From contig JARBJD010000011.1 in the NCBI GenBank assembly GCA_033064195.1, positions 186,001-250,000 of the forward strand: a DNA stretch of 64,000 bases, in the 5' to 3' direction. Shown here in pieces: positions 1-10,079 of this stretch (the first letter of the stretch is position 1; the number at the start of each line of letters is the position of its first letter). A program made the translations under genes and the position numbers. Source of the DNA: Blattamonas nauphoetae (Eukaryota > Preaxostyla > Oxymonadida). The notes beneath the pieces are model-generated. The model searched no databases. It saw only the letters and a list, made by a program, of their open reading frames with translations, and was not told the origin of the DNA.

Positions 1-230
1 AGATGGGCAAGTTGATCAGATCATTGGACAGGACAGGACAAAGACATGTCCTGTTTTGAGAAATGTACAGAAATTGGATGAACTAATTAAGAGAAAGCGA
101 GCGTGTGAAGATAAGGGGCTTGTCTGATTGATCCTCTACTCTGTCATTTCTTGGGCCGATCGTCGTTGAAACTCCGAATTCGGAGTTTGAAGGACAGAAC
201 CCCTGAAGCTCGTAATTCGTCAACAAACAT
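1..230. repeat. Partial copy of a dispersed repeat (also at about 2870-3075)
   Basis: The segment shares recognisable blocks with about 2870-3075, including a common 'cttgggccgatcgt' core. A run of similar codons precedes that core in both copies. Both look like eroded remnants of one coding repeat, a basic peptide on the + strand that ends just before the core. The copy is cut by the window edge. No transposase motif is visible, so the family is unknown. Confidence 0.45.
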
Positions 231-280
231 GTTTTCTCGCACTTTTACGTCCTTTTTAGCGTCCACTTCATCACCCAAAT

Positions 281-879
281 TATAGTGGTGTCACCAATAC
301 GTTCCATGTCAACAATTCGTGCTTTTTTCTGGAATTATCACTTTTTGTCAAACTAAGAAAAAAATAAAATTTTAGAATTTTCTTCCCACTGGATCCCGAG
401 AAAACCGGACAATAGCTCTTTTCAACCACTTTTTTCATGTGTTCTCGTCATAACTTCACAACCTGTGAACCGATTTTGATGAAATTTTCCACAGAAACGA
501 TTTTTTGATGAAACGAACAATCAGAAAAAAATTTGGGAAAAAAAGGATGGGTATCTGGGAAGATATGAAAAAAGGCTGTTTTTCGCCCAGAAAAATTTCA
601 TGGGAAAAAATTTTTATTTTTTTGAGCGTCTTTTATCGATATGTTTACGAAAATAATGCTTTTTCTTCGGTCTCAAACGGATGTCTGGTTATGGAAAAAT
701 GATCGTCAGAAGTTTGGTAAAAGTGTGGCGTTTCGCTGTATAACGTATTTTGAGGTTTTCTCGGGATTCAGTGGGAGGAAAAGTCTAAAATTTTACTTTT
801 TTCTTAGTCTGACCAAAAGTGATAATTCCAGAAAAAAGCACGAATTGTTGACATGGAACTCATTGGTGACGCCACTATA
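281..879. mobile_element. Miniature inverted-repeat element, family A, copy 1
   Basis: The unit starts TA-TAGTGGTGTCACC and ends GGTGACGCCACTA-TA. Long imperfect inverted repeats of about 120 bp follow. The left arm has 'tgtcaaactaagaaaaaa' near 340-357, and its reverse complement lies near 800. Flanking TA dinucleotides fit a Tc1/mariner or pogo-type target duplication. The interior is AT-rich, carries no transposase and is palindrome-like. It is non-autonomous and an immediate neighbour of a truncated second copy. Confidence 0.7.
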
Positions 880-1400
880 AGAAAAAAATAAATTTTTAGA
901 ATTCTACTCCCACGCAATCCCGACAAAACCTCAAAATACCCCCTTTTGCCCGTTGAAAAAAATCGTTTTGGCAATATCTCAACAACTAATGTACCGATTT
1001 TGATGAAATTTTTCACAGAAACGTTTTTTTGGTGAAATGAACATTTTGAAAAAAATTTGGAGAAAAAATTCTGGGTATATGGGAAGATAGAAAAAAACCA
1101 TATTTTTCTTGACGAAAACTTCTTAGGAAAAAAAAGGTTTATTTTTTGAGCACTATTTGTCGAGATCTATACGATCACAATGCCTTTTATTTGAGTCAAA
1201 ACGGATGGCTAGTTGTGGAGAAATGAGGGAAAAAAGTTAAGAAAAATGTGTGCTTTCGTAACGTTATAGGTATTTTGAGGTTTTCTCGGGATCGAGCCGG
1301 AGAATAATTCAAAAATTTTTTTTTCGTAGTTTGACCAAAAGTGATAAGTCCAGAAAAAAGCTCCGATTGATGACAGGACACCGATTGGTGACGCCACTAT
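880..1400. mobile_element. Family A element, copy 2, lacking its left terminus
   Basis: The right end, GGTGACGCCACTA at about 1387-1399, matches copy 1. The left side begins inside the inverted repeat ('gaaaaaaataaatttttag'), so the outer part of the left arm is gone. It abuts copy 1 directly, as if one unit had inserted into or recombined with another. The interior shares 'ccgattttgatgaaat' and related blocks with 430-490 and 17470-17490. Confidence 0.6.
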
Positions 1401-1860
1401 TATCATCTGCACCGAACGACAGAACAAAATCCAACGCATCGTCTTCCAGTAGTCCTAAAGTCTCGATATTTGATCACTTCCGTCTGCTTGTCAAATCATA
1501 CTTCATATCTCTGAATGAAACTGTCGAGTCGAGCTTATTTGTTTGGAAGATCAGAGGAAGAATGTGAAGATCCTAATCAATGAATTTGAATGGACAACTT
1601 TAGTCGTGTATACTGATTTTGTGTGTTTTCCATATGGGACAGAATTTTTGACATCATTCAAAAGTCCGAAAACCTACATTCAAAACTTGTCTCCTCTCAT
1701 GGTTGAGAAATGCATCAACCTTTCTCGAGAATTGGTGGATGACATGATTGAACAATCTTTTTGAGAACTTTGATCAAGCTGCGACAAGCGTGGTTAATTG
1801 CGTTTTTTGAATGTTGGTCTTCGGACTTTTGAATGATGTCAAAAATTCTGACCCATATCA
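1401..1860. repeat. Non-coding stretch with hairpin 1 (arms about 1632-1671 and 1819-1858)
   Basis: Two arms of about 40 bp form a near-perfect inverted repeat around a loop of about 150 bp. The core is GACATCATTCAAAAGT. On the outward strand each arm reads like the start of the Merlin-like transposase at 15269-15925 (residues LLNDVKNSD). The same hairpin occurs twice more in the window. The rest of this stretch (1401-1630) shows no gene I can support. Confidence 0.55.
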
Positions 1861-2625
1861 TACAGCTCGACTAGTTCTGAATTGTAAATAAATTATTCAG
1901 AAATGAACATAATTATTCAGAAATGAACAAATTTATTCACGAATGAACAGTGATTTTTCAGAAATGAACAGATTCTTCTGAAATGAATAGAGATTATTTT
2001 GAATTGAACGACTCCTTTCCGTGTTCAGATTTGTGCTCAATTCTCGAAGTTCAACTCAACATGATCCTTTAGGGGAGATCTAATCGTCGTTATCGGTGAT
2101 GTTCATTGGTATTCGAAGTGGAATAATCGTGCACAGTCCTGGACAATGTCCTCCAGTGTTGGAGTTCTATTTTTTGTGTTCTTTTCACAAGAAAGCATGA
2201 AAACCACGAGTAAGTCAGAGTAGATGTTGGTTGATTTTCGTCATGGTGGAATTCTTTTTTGTAAAACCCAGATTTTTGCTCCTCATCTGTCAAAATACCT
2301 GTGAACTGGACCCGATTGAAGAAAACATTGGAAAAATGAACCATGAGAGTTGGTCGGTCTCTTCTCAGATGAGAACAACCACTTTTCAAATATCATTTAC
2401 AATCTCTCAGTGTGATTACTTGACGATACATGACAGTAGCTATTTAAATTGAGTTCCATTCGTTCTTTCAACATCTTGTAAAACGTATCGCCAAAAATAA
2501 ACATGTAAAAGTACTGTTCATTTACGAATAATCAATGTTCATTTCAGAACAATTCAAATCCATTTCTGAATAATTATGTTCATTTCTGAATAATTAAAAT
2601 ACAATTCAGAACTAGTCTAGCTGTA
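1861..2625. mobile_element. TA-flanked foldback-like element, family B, copy 1
   Basis: The ends are TACAGCTCGACTAGTTCTG on the left and its near reverse complement on the right. They give CAG...CTG termini inside TA dinucleotides, as in Tc1/mariner-type insertions. Just inside each end, a unit of about 19 bp (ttcagaaatgaacataatt and variants) repeats several times in opposite orientation on the two sides. The interior (2060-2480) contains a short minus-strand open stretch that aligns with the same part of copy 2. No transposase domain was recognised. The element is 765 bp. Confidence 0.7.
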
Positions 2626-3565
2626 TATGATTCATTCCACCTTAGAATTGAGACTGATATTGTGAGACTGGCATCTATCAAAACATTCTGACGTCGTTGA
2701 GAGCGAGTGGTGATGTTTGATGTGAGTCGAACAGATTTTCACGAATATGGATTCAACAGAGTTGAAAGTGAGAATAATTCAGTCAATGAAGAGGTTGGCT
2801 GGAGGTGTGCATCCAATAATCGATTTCATTAACTCTAAAAGAACAGTGATTGTGAGAAGGAATTGTGACGGGGAGGACGATCAAGAACCAGATCGATCCA
2901 GACATGTCCATGATGTCCACATTGGAGATAGGTACAGAAGATGGATGAAACAATTGAGAGAGGACTCCTGTATGAATATAAGGTGCTTGTCCGATTAATC
3001 ATCTTCAATGTCATCTCTTGGGCCGATCGTTCTCTCGACTCCTGAAAGGAGTTCATAGTGTTGTCATATAAGCGCCGAAATTCATTAAACCACCATAAAT
3101 CGAGATTTTGTCTGGGAAATGTTGTTTTGGTGAGAAAATAATTCTGCAAAAAATTTTGGAGCTATAGACACATTTTTGAGCCCTGTAGCCTCATACAGCA
3201 AAACACACAAAACAACTGTGAACATTTTGACGTTACATCTGTACAACCAATCATCCGTTTTCAACCAAATAAAGTCCATTCTATTCGTACAGGCCTCAAA
3301 AAACAACTTTTATAAAAAAAGATGGCAATATTTTGCCTCTGTGAGTGTTTTCGAGAAAATATGGGTTTTTTGGTTTTTTTCCAGATTCCCATAATTGCTT
3401 GCCGAATTTTTTCTTAAATGTTCGGATCATCAACAAAAGTATCTGGTAAAAAAGTTACATGACAATTGATTCACTGGTTGTTGAGATAGTGCAAATATGA
3501 GATGTAAAAAGTGGCACTTTCCATATTCAAGGCGGTTTTCTCAAAGAGTAGCAGGAGATTTGGGT
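2626..3565. repeat. Decayed repeat sequence, no supported gene
   Basis: A plus-strand open stretch of 83 codons (2747-2998) is rich in basic and acidic residues and overlaps the dispersed repeat shared with 1-230. From about 3085 to 3420 the sequence resembles the interior of family A: blocks around 'caaccaatcatccgtttt' match 17981-18035. I see no conserved domain, and the whole stretch looks like eroded mobile DNA. Confidence 0.4.
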
Positions 3566-3738
3566 CGGGATTTTTGACATCATAAAAAAGTTCGAGGACT
3601 CGCATCAAAAAACGAGACTTGTCCATCGAGCCAGTATCTGGACTGGTTTCACGATAAAGACGTTGAATGGTCTCTCCTGTGTGATGAGACGAGTTTCGAT
3701 GATGTGGATTCGAACTTTTTTATGACATCAAAAATTCT
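3566..3738. repeat. Hairpin 2 (arms about 3566-3594 and 3711-3738)
   Basis: A second, more diverged copy of the small inverted repeat with the GACATCAT core. The arms are about 28 bp and the loop about 115 bp. The outward-facing coding resemblance to the Merlin-like N-terminus is weaker than in hairpins 1 and 3. Confidence 0.45.
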
Positions 3739-3954
3739 CACCCATTTAATAAAACAAAATAATTGTCTTGTTTGGACTATGTCCATCAGATTCTAGGAAA
3801 ACTAGATTTATGGCGGTTTAATGCTATTCTGCGCTTTTGTGAAGGCACTATCAGGAGACAAGACGCATGAAGTTTGTGATTCTCTTAAAGCAAGTAAATT
3901 CTTGTTTCGCACCCTATACAACGTCACTCGATGGTTTTGCACCAATCGTTGTGT

Positions 3955-5293
3955 ATCATTTCATTCTTGAATTTTGGGAAACATTCCGATCACTTCCAAA
4001 CGACTCTGAGCCATCCAGATCACGTCCTGAGAATCAACTCTCATTCCGATCACATTCTCCCCATCACTGAACTTAAATCGACTCCAAACATTCAACGCAA
4101 TCATGCATCGGAACAATCAATCTTCAGCAATCATGCCTCAGATCTATCATGCACATAGCAGAACATCTGATCCGGACTGTATCACCATCGTGATATCTGT
4201 TCATGAACCAAGGAACAGACTGTTTAGTATCAATTCACATGAACAAACTAGGTCCAACTTTTTTTACATGAAATTGGTGATAGTCTATACGTGTTGTGAC
4301 AGAAGAGTCAACAGAACCACCTATTTCCATCCCCCACATCTACCAAAAACCCCTCAAATGGATTTTCTGAGCTTCAACAGTAAATGAATCTGTTTTCTGA
4401 GTTTTGCACGAGCTGTTTTTCCATCAATTCCATGCACCCGTCCAATCTACAAAAGTCAAACGTCCCGAAAAAAGTGAAAGAGAATCAAAATAGAATGGGT
4501 TCGATCAAACTGGTCCCTCTTTCTTGTTGACAGATTCGTCACGTCGCATTTCACTGAAGGCTCCAAGAATTGCCTTGTTGGTTTCATCGGATATTTTGTC
4601 ACATGTTCTTTCTTCGTTTAGTCTTTTCAAGGAAGCGATGTACACAATTGATCACGGAAGGAAGGCTGTATTCGCAAGTTTTGCAATGATACCGGATAAA
4701 GCCGGTCGCCAATTGAGGTTGAAGAGGGAATGGTTCGCCAGAGAATTGCGTAGTTGTGAGGAATGAAGTATACATCAATAAAGTTTGATTGTGTTGGGCA
4801 ATGGTCGAGGGTGCATGGAATTGATGGAAAAACAGCTCGTGCAAAACTCAGAAAACAGATTCATTTACTGTTGAAGCTCAGAAAATCCATTTGAGGGGTT
4901 TTTGGTAGATGTGGGGGATGGAAATAGGTGGTTCTGTTGACTCTTCTGTCACAACACGTATAGACTATCACCAATTTCATGTAAAAAAAGTTGGACCTAG
5001 TTTGTTCATGTGAATTGATACTAAACAGTCTGTTCCTTGGTTCATGAACAGATATCACGATGGTGATACAGTCCGGATCAGATGTTCTGCTATGTGCATG
5101 ATAGATCTGAGGCATGATTGCTGAAGATTGATTGTTCCGATGCATGATTGCGTTGAATGTTTGGAGTCGATTTAAGTTCAGTGATGGGGAGAATGTGATC
5201 GGAATGAGAGTTGATTCTCAGGACGTGATCTGGATGGCTCAGAGTCGTTTGGAAGTGATCGGAATGTAATCCAAAATACAATAATGAAATGGA
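3955..5293. repeat. Large inverted repeat with about 460-bp near-perfect arms
   Basis: Positions 3980-4439 are repeated in inverted orientation at 4809-5268. Paired coordinates sum to 9248 throughout, so there are no length differences between the arms. A 94-codon open stretch at 4103-4387 (+) reappears residue for residue at 4861-5145 (-). Homology continues with substitutions outward to about 3955 and 5293. The spacer (4440-4808) has an 80-codon open stretch of no known family. The outer right side runs into an hAT-like fragment. Identity this high implies recent duplication or gene conversion. Confidence 0.85.
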
Positions 5294-5309
5294 GTGATGG
5301 AAAAGGCAT

Positions 5310-5558
5310 ACTTAATGAAGAGAAAACGGATATTATCTTTGTAACATGTGCCTCATCGAGCGGTGTTCTGAAATTGAGGTAAATCTTCATCAGAATTTGT
5401 AGATGTTCGGCGGTTAATCTGCTTCGATTGGGTGTTTTGATGAGTTTCATTTTGTTAATACCTGACTCAACAGATACGGTCATCACAGCTGCAATAGAAT
5501 CAATTTCGAGTAATTGTTTTATTATCGGACATTTGAAGGAGGTTTCGTCGTCCATCAC
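5310..5558 (-). pseudogene. hAT-type transposase C-terminal fragment
   Basis: The minus-strand reading contains a segment typical of the hAT C-terminal dimerisation region. It has Ser-Val-Glu-Ser-Gly, then Met/Leu-Ile-Lys-Thr, an Asn-Arg-Ser-Arg-Leu block and an acidic helix (TAEHLQILMKI). Only this C-terminal part survives. No zinc finger or DDE core precedes it, and its downstream end merges with the large inverted repeat, which may have been inserted into it. The assignment rests on the motif pattern alone. Confidence 0.5.
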
Positions 5559-5744
5559 CAGATAGAAAATGCAGCAGAATTTTTTGGCCTGGCGAGTTGA
5601 TTTTCTTGGAGTTTCTTGTGAATCATCCCGATTTCTGTTTTCAAGTCGGTCCTTTTAATTCGGTGTTATGTTTGGAAACATCTTTTTGTTAATATCATGC
5701 TTTTTTCGAGACAGAAGGACAATTTGTTAGGATTGAGGAAATGT

Positions 5745-5850
5745 GAAGTTTTCTCGGGATCGTGTAGGAGGATAGTTTTTGCTTTTTTTTTCTTAGTTTG
5801 ACCAAAATGGTCCCTCACAGAAAAAAGGTCGGATTGGTGACACATTCAGA
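5745..5850. mobile_element. Family A element, right-end fragment
   Basis: The segment carries the family A subterminal sequence 'tttctcgggatcg', then 'cttagtttgaccaaaa' and a terminal GATTGGTGACAC. A left counterpart was not found nearby. It directly precedes the pogo-like coding remnant that starts at 5851. Confidence 0.55.
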
Positions 5851-6475
5851 ATGCCTAAAGTTGGGATAGGCAAAAAGAGAAAATTTTCAGAACCTTGGAG
5901 TCGCGGCATCGTCCTGAAAAATCTAGAAAGATGGAAAAAGATTCAACAGAGACTTAGACAAAAAATTGACCTGAAAAAGAAGGCAGAACTCGAAGGAAGG
6001 CAGCCGCATCAAAACTGTCGACCAACAATTTGAACAGAGGTTGAGGAGGAGGAGGTGGTATCTATTTTTGTGAATGGGAGAGAGGGATTACCTACCCCAA
6101 CAGAGAAGGATGTTGGACCTTTGGTTTGTGTTTGTGTGGATCAGGAATCTCCAGGTCCATTCAGTTCGCCAGAAACATCGCCCCCTCACCCATCATGTCA
6201 GAGAGCCACCGTCTCCAGAGTGGACAAGGAAGTTTCGCCTTCGGCACCCTGAGCTTCGTCTTCTGAAGCCCACTTTCTTCGACAAGTATCGTCTGTTCCA
6301 AACGACATCCGACACCAAAATCCCGTTCCAAGAGAATGTCAGAGAGAGAATAAAGAATGAGAAATGCCTCCCCGCACTTATCCTGAACCTTGATGAAACT
6401 GGCTGCCATATCAAGGGCACATCAAGGAGTGGGCGGGTTGTGTCGTCGAAGACGAAGTTTCTGCCAGGTCTATAA
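5851..6475 (+). pseudogene. pogo/Tigger-like DDE transposase, N-terminal remnant
   Basis: The opening peptide is basic (MPKVGIGKKRKFSEPW), as expected for a DNA-binding N-terminus. The reading then shifts frame around 6035-6075. It continues with a CENP-B-type helix-turn-helix-like stretch (PEWTRKFRLRHPELRLL) and reaches ALILNLDETG, the signature around the first catalytic Asp of pogo-type DDE_1 transposases. It ends at 6475, before the remaining catalytic residues. The copy is inactive. Family is inferred from these motifs. Confidence 0.55.
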
Positions 6476-6803
6476 ATTATTCCTCTCCACCACCTCACCT
6501 GTCTCTTCATTGTTCAGTCAATACGTCTGTTCAGACATCGCAGTGAAAAATGCGATAGAATCCAAGCCCAATTTGGAGAAATGATTACGGAAGACTTGTC
6601 ACAAGATCGGCCACCTTCTTACTGGTTGTGCAGAACTGGATACAGACAGTGAGACGCAAATGCAGGTGTGGAGTCAGTAACGAACCTAAATCACTTATTT
6701 GCGCAGAAAACAATAAATGTCTCAATATTTTTCAAAACCCACACTGGTTTCACTGCATTATCGATACTGATACATCATAAATGTGTCAGGAAATTCAAAC
6801 AAC
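6476..6803. other. Non-coding stretch
   Basis: No open reading frame with a recognisable domain. It lies between the pogo-like remnant and the 3' end of the unassigned transposase and may hold the unrecognised tail of either. Confidence 0.4.
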
Positions 6804-8153
6804 TCAAAACTCTCCATGTCTGAGTAGGTCCTCATACTCTTCTCGTTGAATGGGTGTCCTGAGTGGGACATTTTCTCCATGAATGACTGTTTTTGAACGA
6901 GCCTTTTCGGTTTTTCCATCTTCCGAGTTCTGATTCTCGTCAATCACATACAAGTCCATCAGTTGATGTGATTTGCGCATTCTTTTCGGTTTCTATTCCT
7001 CATTTTCTGCAGTTAGTTTGGTGCTTCTTGAACGCCGAATTGGTACGATTGGTTCATATTCAACTTCTTTGTATTCCCTATCCTGAAGGAGAAAATGAAA
7101 ATTTGGGAAACCATGATCTGCTTTTCATCTTTGAGTATCTGTTTGCACGATTTTTGTGTCAAGGCTGAAAATCGCTCTGTCCATTTCTTGATCTTCAGAG
7201 GAGAGGACCCTTGCCTTTTGGAAAGTATCTGTTCTTGCCACTTTTTGACTTCAAAGGTCTAGATCACCTTCATATGGTGATATTTCAGTTCGTTCCACTC
7301 TTGAATGTCGATCGAGACGGAGGTACTAGCATAAAGCTGTTTGTTGTCTATTCTAAAGCAGAGATACCTTGACACACCAACAAATTCGAGTTGGGGAACT
7401 TCAGCAGGGAAGGTTGGTTCAAGGTGGATGTAATCAATGGGTCTTGATGAGCGTGTAGCGTTCTCGTTTCTAAAATATGAAATAAAGTCTGAGATTGTTG
7501 TAAGTGTCGTTTCGGTGGGAGATTGTTTCAGAGTCCGAACCATCGCACCAAACTCCGCATCACAAATGTTCTTTCCGTGATGCTCAAAGTAGAAGAGGAC
7601 GGTTGTAGATACTGACGGATCAAGTGTTGGTAGATCTGATAGTAGATAACACAGGAGCTGTTTGTTTCGGAAATGAGGGCCACAATCGGAGACAGAAAAA
7701 ATCTTGTGGGCTTGATCAAAGAACGGATTTTCCATCAGAACCTCCAATGCTTCAATTTCGAACGCCACATGATGATTCAGAATCTCAGAGATAAAATGGA
7801 ACACTCGTTTGACTTCTTTTCCATCTTCATTCTTCGAAAATACCACAACCCCCAAATCTGTCAACTGCTGTTTGTTGAACCAGTCTTGCTGGGATTCATC
7901 TCCACCTGCTGGAATTATCCAGTTTTCTTTAAAGTCCGCGACCATCAAAAATTCACCTTTCACGAGGTTTGATGGCATTTTCTTGATCGCATTTCGTTGG
8001 ACTTCAGCTCCCACCAGATGTCGATCTAAAGCCAGTATCTCTTTCATTCTCTCTTCTTTCTTTGAATCATCATTAGCTCCAAGATGCTTCAGTTCCTTGT
8101 TTGCTTCTTGTAACCTCAAACAATCAGGACAAACGTCGCTCCTCTTCTTGGGG
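6804..8153 (-). pseudogene. DDE transposase, C-terminal half (split gene)
   Basis: Minus-strand coding begins at the insertion point of the 8154-12787 element with a Cys-Pro-Asp-Cys motif. It carries three acidic residues in DDE-like context: VADFKEN (about 7945), FSVSDCGPHFRN (about 7690) and YFEHHGKN (about 7590). I recall this DFKEN / SDCGPHFR / EHHGK pattern from DDE-type transposases but cannot name the superfamily. Coding potential continues past an in-frame TAG at 7259-7261, through a likely 29-nt intron (7083-7111), to a basic tail. A second in-frame TAG lies at 6993-6995. The matching N-terminal half is at 12798-13545. The gene is dead. Confidence 0.65.
8144..8153. repeat. 10-bp target site duplication, left copy
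   Basis: CTTCTTGGGG here is repeated at 12788-12797, immediately outside both ends of the 4.63-kb element. Removing the element and one copy rejoins the surrounding reading frame (lysine-lysine-arginine context followed by Cys-Pro-Asp-Cys). That confirms it as a true insertion duplication. Confidence 0.85.
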
Positions 8154-8168
8154 GGTGTCTCAATTTTC

Positions 8169-8315
8169 AGGGGAAAAACTCGAGCTCAGGGGAAAAACTC
8201 GATCACAGGGGAAGATCTCAATCACAGGGGAGAATCTCAATCACAGGGGAAAATCTCAATCACAGGGGAAAATCTCGGGCCACAGGGGAAGAATCTCAAG
8301 GACAAGGGGATTGAA
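8169..8315. repeat. Tandem repeat, about 19-bp unit, left arm
   Basis: About seven or eight units of the type CAGGGGAAAATCTCAATCA. The first units carry AACTCG variants and the last ones degenerate toward CAGGGGAAGAATCTCAAGG. The right arm (about 12630-12773) has one unit fewer. This shows change in unit number between arms since they were formed. Confidence 0.8.
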
Positions 8316-8583
8316 GGTGGATCAATTTTTGAACATGTGTGGATTAGGGAGTTAGAACGCGGGACTTTCAACCCTCGGTCCCGGGATCGAGGTTGGTCAT
8401 CGGCACTTTTTCTCGTTTTTGAAACATTTTTGTCAACGATCACAGATTCTCTCTCTTTTCAATCCGATTTTTTGTTTAAACTTTTCAGAAAGGCTCTGCG
8501 ATGAACAGAATGTTGCTGATGAGCGGGCAATCACGATCCTGCTTTTTTTCTCAAATTCAGACATTATTCTCCAAAATAACTTA

Positions 8584-9645
8584 TAGACATGGGACATAAT
8601 TCAATTTCGGGACATAATTCCCTCTTTGAGCGATCTATTGACAATTAAGGTCTAATATTTGTGAAAATAATTCGTGAACTGGTCTGTTCACGCCACAAAA
8701 GTCAACGGAAAGGAAAAATTGTCTTGAAGTGGAGAAAGGAGGATCAACGTCTGATCTTCCCACAATCAATGTGACAAAATCTCCGTTCTCCGAAAAAAGT
8801 CATATCCCAGTCCTTCTCACCTTCCACGTCTCAGATGACATGGCACAAACCTAATAACAAGAGTCCGAAAAAATTGAGAAACCCAATAATGGATGGGATC
8901 AAACATCCAAAATACCCCCTTGCCCGCTCAAAAATCCCCATTCAAGGATCCTGTCTTAAAGATTAACGCACTCACGGACAATGACCTGATGGTCACTGCA
9001 GTGCAATCCCGGTATGCTTTCCACCAATCAAAGCTCAATTCGCTCTTTTTATGGAATGCAATTGTTGCTTCATTTTTCTTGCATGGATCTGTCTCTCTCC
9101 TTCATCACTCATTCTCTTCCTCTTTTTCCTCATTTTTCAGTGTTTGTCGGTCAAACTTTATTGATTCAACAAATTAGACGAACAGTTTGGTCACTCCACC
9201 AATCAGTTCAGATCCAGCATATTTCCCGTGTTTTTCAGGTTTGCTCTCATTTTTATTCCTTACTTTTCATTCTCTTCACATTTTTAGGCAGATGCATGGA
9301 TTTCATGTTGTTAATACGATGATCCATGACACAGGAGGAGATCTCTGCAATAAGATGGCGGAGAAACGTCACTCAGACTTCGGTCATATCACTTGTATTT
9401 CACTACTGTTTGTATTGATGATTTTTTTGGGTAATGTGATGTAATGATCAGTTCTGAAAAATGGAGAGACCCATCATAAAGTGGAAAAAGGATCGAGAAT
9501 TTGGACCATCTCCAATTTAGTTCATACTTAGTGAGGATGTGTAATAGGCTCCCTACAACCTGTAATTCACTCTCCAACAGAAATTGATTCTTATTTAGGT
9601 AGAAAAGCGAATTATGTCTCCAAATTGTTTTGTGTCCCACATCTA
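8584..9645. mobile_element. PIF/Harbinger-type miniature element, copy 1 (nested)
   Basis: The ends are TAGACATGGGACATAATTC and the reverse complement of TAGATGTGGGACACAAAAC. A TTA duplication flanks the unit at 8581-8583 and 9646-9648. The empty site survives in the right arm of the host element near 12377-12384, which proves the insertion. The 1062-bp length and most of the interior match the copy at 49379-50436. A 3-bp TWA target duplication is characteristic of PIF/Harbinger. No transposase is encoded; small plus-strand open stretches have no recognisable domain. Confidence 0.85.
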
Positions 9646-10079
9646 TTAACATACAACATAATAGTGACATGTTTGATGCTTCTTCTTCATCTTTTCTCAT
9701 TGTCCATTCACCCATTCTCAAAACTTTCGCATTCGTTTTCCCACTCTCGATCAATCATCTTTCAGATCATCGCACATGGAAGAGACATTGTCGACTCAAT
9801 CTACTTCTCCAGCTCCTCACGTGCCTTCTTCGCCTGCTCCACTGACACAGCCACTTCCGACTGGCCTGTTGCGACACTGCTCTGTGCATCTCCTTCTTCC
9901 ATCGCTTTCAGATTCCTCTTTGTCTTTTCATGTATTGATGTGAATGTTGAGTGTTTGGTCGGGAAGAGTGACCAATGCGATCAGAGACGAATCGTGATCT
10001 TCTTCGCTTGTCGGATCACTCCCCAAAGCTCGTCCAGCTCTTTCCGCTTCTCCTTGTTCCCCACACACCCTCCCACACA

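Noticed and set aside
4524-4766. An 80-codon open stretch in the spacer of the large inverted repeat as a possible gene.
   Set aside because: No domain, no homologous copy in the window, and an opposite-strand stretch is equally open.
5851-6475. The idea that the pogo-like remnant is the autonomous partner of family A because a family A end abuts it.
   Set aside because: The family A end at 5745-5850 is oriented so that the coding remnant lies outside it. Adjacency alone does not show that the transposase moved those elements.
6993-7261. Two in-frame TAG codons in the DDE transposase suggested TAG might be read as an amino acid.
   Set aside because: The N-terminal half of the same gene has frame changes, so the copy is decayed, and host genes in the window use TAG as a genuine stop (for example the DDX21-like gene).
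8169-8315. Tandem units considered as a CRISPR array.
   Set aside because: The units are directly adjacent with no spacers, and they sit symmetrically in both termini of a transposon in a eukaryotic genome.
8893-9322. Overlapping plus-strand open stretches inside the Harbinger-type copy, about 100 codons.
   Set aside because: Phe/Ser/Leu-rich with no conserved pattern. The corresponding stretch in the copy at 49.4 kb is not preserved as the same protein.
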